Assembly (NCBI GenBank): GCA_029820875.1
Contig: JALGUK010000034.1
Location: forward strand, 1-10,301
Source of the DNA: Candidatus Zipacnadia bacterium
Lineage (GTDB): Bacteria; Armatimonadota; UBA5377; JALGUK01
Direction: 5' to 3'
DNA: 10,301 nt
Part shown: positions 6,488-10,301 of the stretch, in pieces
How the letters are laid out: each line of letters starts with the position of its first letter
Numbering within the stretch: position 1 is the stretch's first letter
Notes under the pieces: generated by a model
What the model was told of the DNA's origin: nothing
Databases searched by the model: none
The model's input: only the letters and a program-made list of their open reading frames with translations
Position numbers and translations under genes: made by a program

Positions 6488-7216
6488 ATGGAAACGACTC
6501 ACCTGATTGAAGTAATTAATCTTTCCAAGACATACCACATGGGCACCCAACAGGTCCATGCGGTCGACAACGTCACCTTCTCGATAGACAAGGGCGAACT
6601 TGTCTGCATCATGGGCCCCTCAGGGTCGGGCAAGTCCACGTTGATGAATCTTCTCGGCTGCCTTGATGGGCCTACCAGCGGCACCTATCTGCTGGATGGG
6701 CAGGAAATCTCCAACCTGTCTGAGAACCGGCGAGCCGAGATTCGCAATCGCCACATCGGATTCGTGTTCCAGGACTTCAGCCTCCTTCCCCAGGCGACCG
6801 CCCGCGAGAACGTTGAGCTGCCCCTTATCTACGGCCCCTGGCACGACCGGGCCCAAAGAGCGCAACATGCGCTGGAGTTGGTCGGTCTGGCTGAGCGGTG
6901 GCATCATCGCCCGAACGAACTTTCCGGCGGCCAGCAGCAGCGCGTCGCAATCGCCCGCGCGCTGGTGACCGAGCCGGACGTTCTCATGGCTGACGAGCCC
7001 ACCGGCAACCTCGACACGACGACCGGGGAGGAGATATTGCAGATATTTCACCAGCTTCATTCGCAAGGCAAAACCGTCATCATTGTCACCCACGATCCAC
7101 AAGTCAGCGCACATGCTGAGCGTATTATCCATCTGCTGGATGGGAAGCTGGTCGGCGATGAGCGGAACACGCCGGTCCATGCGGCCGAAGCGGCGACAGG
7201 GGAGGCCGCGCCATGA
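6488..7216 (+). CDS. MacB/LolD-type ABC transporter ATP-binding subunit
   Basis: 242 residues, a stand-alone ATPase of the MacB/LolD/FtsE group (in E. coli MacB this domain is fused to the permease; here it is separate). It hydrolyses ATP in the cytoplasm to drive the mechanotransmission cycle of the pump. All motifs are intact: Walker A 'GPSGSGKST' (43-51), Q-loop Gln in '[10 protein letters not shown]' (Q95), signature '[15 protein letters not shown]' (145-159), Walker B 'VLMADE' (165-170), D-loop 'NLD' (174-176) and switch histidine in 'IVTHD' (H202). The group-typical '[11 protein letters not shown]' is at 105-115. The ATG at 6488 follows AGGG at 6481-6484, 14 bp after the adaptor stop. 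The TGA overlaps the permease ATG by 4 bp, so the pair is probably made stoichiometrically. Confidence 0.96.
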   Translation: METTHLIEVINLSKTYHMGTQQVHAVDNVTFSIDKGELVCIMGPSGSGKSTLMNLLGCLDGPTSGTYLLDGQEISNLSENRRAEIRNRHIGFVFQDFSLLPQATARENVELPLIYGPWHDRAQRAQHALELVGLAERWHHRPNELSGGQQQRVAIARALVTEPDVLMADEPTGNLDTTTGEEILQIFHQLHSQGKTVIIVTHDPQVSAHAERIIHLLDGKLVGDERNTPVHAAEAATGEAAP

Positions 7217-8412
7217 ATATAGGTGCCAGCCTCCGCGTCGCCTGGAGCAGTCTGAAGGCCAACAAAGTCCGGTCTCTGCTGACCATGCTCGGTGTCATCA
7301 TCGGTGTGATGGCGGTTATCGTTGTAGTGGCAATTGGTGAGGGACTGAAGACGACTGTTCTTGAAAATATCGGGCGCCTCGGCACGAATCTGCTCATCGT
7401 CAGACCGGGCCAGGTCCGCGGCGTCCCCGGTCGGAGCGGGCGACTGACCATCGAGGATGTGGAAGCACTGCGAAAGGACGGCAAGTTCATTGCGATGGTG
7501 GTGCCCGAGCTTACGACCAGCGCACAGGTGAAATACCGCAGTCTCAACCACACCACGCAGGTTGTCGGTACCAGTCCTCAGTGGCAGTTCGTCCGCAACT
7601 ACCAGATTGAGGCGGGGCGCTTCATCAACGAGGGGGACATGCACTCCCGGGCGGCGGTTTGCGTGCTCGGGTCGGCTGTAGCAGATGAGTTGTTCTTCGG
7701 GCGTCCGATGCTGGACGTGACGATCAAGATTCGGCGTGCAAGCTTCCGGGTCGTCGGGATTTTCCGGGAAAAAGGTGGCGGGGGATTCATGAACCCCGAC
7801 GATGTTGTGGTTATTCCACTCTCCACTGCGCAAACCCGCTTGCGGCGTAGCCGCAACTTGAACTCCATCAATGTCTCTGCCACTGCGGCAGAGACCGCCG
7901 AAAAGGCCAAGGACTCGATTACGGCTGTATTGCGCCGCCGGCACCGCCTGCGGCCGGGAGAGCCTGACGACTTCCGGATAATGACCCAGAGCGAGATGCT
8001 TGAGACCATCGCCCGCACGGGGGCGCAGATCACGTTGTTCCTGGGCGGAATAGCCCTTGTTTCGTTGTTGGTCGGCGGCGTGGGCATTATGAACATCATG
8101 TTGGTATCAGTTACCGAACGCACGCGCGAAATCGGCGTCCGAAAGGCCGTCGGCGCCAAGCCCCGGGATATCCTCCTGCAGTTCCTCATCGAATCCGTGG
8201 TGTTGAGCGTCGTCGGCGGCTGTATCGGGGTCGTCCTGGGTGCGGGAGTGTCATACGTACTGGGTTCGCGTTTCAGCTTTGGGGCGCAGGTTTCGCCCTT
8301 GGCAATCCTCGTCGCATTCATATTTTCGGTAGTTGTGGGAGTCTTCTTCGGCATCTACCCCGCCCGCAAGGCGGCCAGGCTCCATCCCATCGCCGCACTC
8401 CGATATGAGTGA
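7213..8412 (+). CDS. MacB/FtsX-type ABC transporter permease
   Basis: 399 residues, the normal size for a stand-alone MacB-type permease. Topology is the family's: TM1 (about 22-42, 'LLTMLGVIIGVMAVIVVVAI'), a large periplasmic MacB_PCD domain (about 45-262), then the FtsX domain with TM2 (about 270-296, 'LFLGGIALVSLLVGGVGIMN'), TM3 (about 325-348) and TM4 (about 362-381). The cytoplasmic coupling motif 'TERTREIGVRKAVGA' (301-315) and terminal 'GIYPARKAARLHPIAALRYE' (380-399) are textbook features. It partners the upstream ATPase, with a 4-bp ATGA overlap, and contacts the adaptor and the TolC-family channel. Substrates of such pumps include macrolides, peptides, lipoproteins and siderophores; nothing in the sequence selects one. 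The intact periplasmic domain favours an extruder of periplasmic substrates over an importer. Confidence 0.95.
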   Translation: MNIGASLRVAWSSLKANKVRSLLTMLGVIIGVMAVIVVVAIGEGLKTTVLENIGRLGTNLLIVRPGQVRGVPGRSGRLTIEDVEALRKDGKFIAMVVPELTTSAQVKYRSLNHTTQVVGTSPQWQFVRNYQIEAGRFINEGDMHSRAAVCVLGSAVADELFFGRPMLDVTIKIRRASFRVVGIFREKGGGGFMNPDDVVVIPLSTAQTRLRRSRNLNSINVSATAAETAEKAKDSITAVLRRRHRLRPGEPDDFRIMTQSEMLETIARTGAQITLFLGGIALVSLLVGGVGIMNIMLVSVTERTREIGVRKAVGAKPRDILLQFLIESVVLSVVGGCIGVVLGAGVSYVLGSRFSFGAQVSPLAILVAFIFSVVVGVFFGIYPARKAARLHPIAALRYE

Positions 8413-8514
8413 GAGCCGCCGCGGCACCTCGTCTTCGACAGCAGGAAGGTAAAACCGAACAGCGCGTCGTAACTAACCCATACAGAGGCATATTTGACCG
8501 CCGATGTCACTGGC

Positions 8515-8521
8515 AGGAGGG
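8515..8521 (+). promoter_or_regulatory. Shine-Dalgarno of the first DUF4139-like module
   Basis: AGGAGGG, with its AGGAGG core eight bases before ATG 8529, is near-consensus and fixes the start. In the 116-bp gap after the permease (8413-8528) I see no clear terminator or promoter, so the gene may be co-transcribed with the efflux operon. Confidence 0.7.
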
Positions 8522-8528
8522 ATGCCGG

Positions 8529-10301
8529 ATGCGCAATGTAGTCACAGCCGCCCTTAGCGTGGCTGCCGTATTGTTTGCTGTGAGCGGAGGATGGGCGCAG
8601 CGGGCGGCGGGCGCCGTGGAGCTGACAACCGTTCCCGAACGCCAGGAGGTGGAGATGGTCGTTTACGCGGCCCAGGACCTGACTCACATCGCGGACCGCC
8701 GGCTTATCGAGCTGAGCAAGGGGCTCAACAGGGTTCAGTTTGACTGGGCGGACACGCAAATCGACCCGACCTCTGTCCGCCTGCATGCCGTTGACGGCAA
8801 GGGCGGGCTGACCGTCAATAACATCCTGTTCCCGGCGGACCGCCCCAATGCCCTGGTCTGGCTGATTGACAGCGCTGCAGCGGGCAAGCGTCTGCTGGAG
8901 GTGTCCTACTTCACAAAGGGGATTTCCTGGCAGCCCGCCTACCAGGCGATAATCACCCCCGAAGGCGACAAGATGAGCCTCAAGGGCTTCCTGCAGATTG
9001 CCAACAATAGCGGGGAGGACTATCCAAACGCCCGCATCAGCCTCGTCGTCGGTGATTTGCACCTGGTGACCGACCAGATCCTTCAGGAGCAGGTGGCCCT
9101 CGGCAGGCCCGCTGGCATATTGAAGGCAGAGATGGAAGAGTTGCAGAATGCGCGTGCAAAAGCGCGTCGCCCAGCGGCCCCCGCACCCTCTGCGGGTGCA
9201 AGGAAGGAAGCGCCCGGCGGTGGTGCGCTGGCGGAGGCGACTGAAGCCGTTGCTGTGGCGGGCGCCGGTGGTGTCTCTGAGCACTTCGTTTACGAACTCG
9301 CCCACAGAGAGACTATTAAGGATGGCTGGTCCAAGCGACTGCTTTCGTTCCACGCCTGGCCTGTACCGTTTGAGCTTGTCTACAAGTACTCCGACGGCAA
9401 GCACCCCACCGCTTACATCAAGTTCAAAAACGATGAGGAGCACAAGCTCGGACAGACCCCGCTTGCCAAGGGCCGGCTCTCCATCTTTCAGCGGACCAAA
9501 AGCGGCGGCCTGAACGCCGTCGCCAACGCCACGATGCCGCATACAGCCGTCGGGGATGACGCGGAGATTCCCATTCAGACGGACATTGACGTGGTAGTCG
9601 AAAAGAAGATGATGGACTACAAGAAGTTCCGGTTCGAGTTCGACCTCAACAAGCGTCCCTCGGGCTATGAGGAGGAACGTAGCTTCCGGATTGAAATAAC
9701 CAACACCAAGGACCGTGACATCAACCTTGAGGTCACCCAGCGGTTTGACGGCGTATGGAGCATCCAGTCCCCGCAGAAGTATGAGAAGAAGTCCGCCAAT
9801 GAAGTTCAGTGGAAGTTGACCGTTCCGGCGGGACAAAAGAGCGTTATCGAGTATACCGTGACGAGGAGGCGAGGGCAAATGACACGTGAGTTGAGGATGC
9901 TCCTAACGCTGATTGTCATCACAGCGGCCCTTGCGGGCGCAACCGCCGCATTTGCGCGTGTCGAGCTTGTCGTCGTTCCACAACGTGAAAACGTTCGCAT
10001 CAAGCTTGGCGGCCCCAATACCGGTGTCGGAGAAGGTATAGCCACGGTTCAGGAGGAGCGAGTAATCGCCCTCGACAAGGGGCGCAATCGCCTGGACCTG
10101 GCATGGGTCGGGGCGGCTATTGACCCCGCCTCGCTTAGACTCGAATCCACCGAGGGTGCAGGTCTGGAGGTTGTAGCTCTGAGCTTTCCGCCAGGGTCTG
10201 CCAACACGGTGCGTTGGGATGTGGAGGCCGCCAAGGCCGGGCAGTATCGACTCCGCATCAGTTATACTCTCCGCGGCCTCAACTGGACGCGGGAGTACAC
10301 A
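8529..10301 (+). CDS. DUF4139-like secreted protein, reading frame continuing in-frame into a second paralogue (3' partial)
   Basis: From ATG 8529 the frame is open for 591 codons to the window edge. Residues 1-24 are a signal peptide ('MRNVVTAALSVAAVLFAVSG', 'GWAQ'). Residues 29-86 match the N-terminal pattern of DUF4139/MuiA-type proteins ('LIELSKGLNRVQF', 'IDPTSVRL'). Residues 120-178 carry the beta-strand core ('LLEVSYFTKGISWQPAY', 'LKGFLQIANNSGEDYPNARI'). A low-complexity Ala/Pro/Gly linker is at 203-247. Residues 250-445 form the rest of the DUF4139 domain ('KHPTAYIKFKND', 'LAKGRLSIFQR', 'FRIEITNTKDRDINLEV', 'VQWKLTVPAGQKSVIEYTV'). The domain is complete at about residue 445, where a stop is expected, but the frame runs on through 'TRRRGQ' into a second signal peptide at residue 451. 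This may be a true fusion, a lost stop or a sequence error. The biochemical role of the family is unknown. Confidence 0.8.
   Translation, partial: MRNVVTAALSVAAVLFAVSGGWAQRAAGAVELTTVPERQEVEMVVYAAQDLTHIADRRLIELSKGLNRVQFDWADTQIDPTSVRLHAVDGKGGLTVNNILFPADRPNALVWLIDSAAAGKRLLEVSYFTKGISWQPAYQAIITPEGDKMSLKGFLQIANNSGEDYPNARISLVVGDLHLVTDQILQEQVALGRPAGILKAEMEELQNARAKARRPAAPAPSAGARKEAPGGGALAEATEAVAVAGAGGVSEHFVYELAHRETIKDGWSKRLLSFHAWPVPFELVYKYSDGKHPTAYIKFKNDEEHKLGQTPLAKGRLSIFQRTKSGGLNAVANATMPHTAVGDDAEIPIQTDIDVVVEKKMMDYKKFRFEFDLNKRPSGYEEERSFRIEITNTKDRDINLEVTQRFDGVWSIQSPQKYEKKSANEVQWKLTVPAGQKSVIEYTVTRRRGQMTRELRMLLTLIVITAALAGATAAFARVELVVVPQRENVRIKLGGPNTGVGEGIATVQEERVIALDKGRNRLDLAWVGAAIDPASLRLESTEGAGLEVVALSFPPGSANTVRWDVEAAKAGQYRLRISYTLRGLNWTREYT
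9864..9869 (+). promoter_or_regulatory. Internal consensus Shine-Dalgarno AGGAGG
   Basis: A perfect AGGAGG lies nine bases before ATG 9879 and inside the open frame of the preceding module (coding 'RR'). It strongly suggests independent translation initiation of the second paralogue. Confidence 0.75.
9879..10301 (+). CDS. Second DUF4139-like paralogue, own start, 3' partial
   Basis: 141 residues are visible from ATG 9879, in the same frame as the preceding module. It has its own signal peptide (basic 'MTRELR', hydrophobic 'MLLTLIVITAALAGATAAFA') and a consensus AGGAGG nine bases upstream, so it was very probably a separate gene. Mature residues 27-141 align with the first module: 'VELVVVPQRENVRI' against 'VELTTVPERQEVEM', 'VIALDKGRNRLDLAW' against 'LIELSKGLNRVQFDW', 'IDPASLRL' against 'IDPTSVRL', and 'AGQYRLRISYTLRGLNWTREY' split as 'AGQYRLRISYT' plus 'LRGLNWTREY' against 'AGKRLLEVSYFTKGISWQPAY'. 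It therefore arose by tandem duplication, but is well diverged. About 300 more residues should lie beyond the window. The exported location is well supported; the function is unknown. Confidence 0.75.
   Translation, partial: MTRELRMLLTLIVITAALAGATAAFARVELVVVPQRENVRIKLGGPNTGVGEGIATVQEERVIALDKGRNRLDLAWVGAAIDPASLRLESTEGAGLEVVALSFPPGSANTVRWDVEAAKAGQYRLRISYTLRGLNWTREYT

Noticed and set aside
7057..7944. 295-codon minus-strand frame opposite the ATPase and permease
   Set aside because: It spans the junction of two well-supported plus-strand genes and shows no domain or ribosome-binding site.
8494..8499. TTGACC as a -35 box for the DUF4139-like gene
   Set aside because: A -10 box at normal spacing would fall on the Shine-Dalgarno itself, leaving no leader.
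8355..9878. 507-codon open frame on the minus strand opposite the DUF4139-like gene
   Set aside because: Its translation has no recognisable domain, and it is antisense to a plus-strand frame with a signal peptide, Shine-Dalgarno and family motifs. GC-rich third positions of the real gene keep this frame open.

Overview
The window comes from a GC-rich (about 60% by eye) Gram-negative bacterium. It has a TolC-family outer-membrane channel, a periplasmic adaptor and many signal peptides. CBM9-like plus LamG/DUF1080-like modules, DUF5666 and paired DUF4139-type proteins together are reminiscent of uncultured Planctomycetota, Armatimonadota or similar lineages. That placement is a guess from gene content, not a taxonomic call.

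Layout. Bases 1-888 hold the 3' end of a surface or secreted protein with a CBM9-like domain followed by a LamG/DUF1080-like sandwich. It converges, with a 17-bp gap, on a minus-strand DedA-family membrane protein (906-1553). A 285-bp divergent intergenic region (1554-1838) follows. It becomes AT-rich towards the right and holds a strong palindrome overlapping a TTGACA promoter. Next is a MarR-family regulator with a TTG start (1839-2312), then a small secreted protein with two DUF5666-like repeats (2443-3123).

From 3286 to 8412 lies a compact tripartite efflux operon: a TolC-family channel, an unusually long HlyD/MacA-family adaptor, a MacB/LolD-type ATPase and a MacB/FtsX-type permease. Spacings are 4-bp overlap, 14-bp gap and 4-bp overlap. 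The expected machine is an inner-membrane ATPase/permease pair working through the adaptor to the outer-membrane channel, probably controlled by the MarR protein.

From 8529 to the right edge there is one uninterrupted plus-strand reading frame of 591 codons. It encodes a complete secreted DUF4139-like protein and runs, without a stop, into a second paralogue that has its own Shine-Dalgarno, ATG and signal peptide (from 9879). This is the most unusual structure in the window. The other notable points are the adaptor, whose TolC-docking motif sits at the exact middle of a roughly 300-residue helical region, and possible shared MarR half-sites. No RNA gene, CRISPR array or mobile element was seen.
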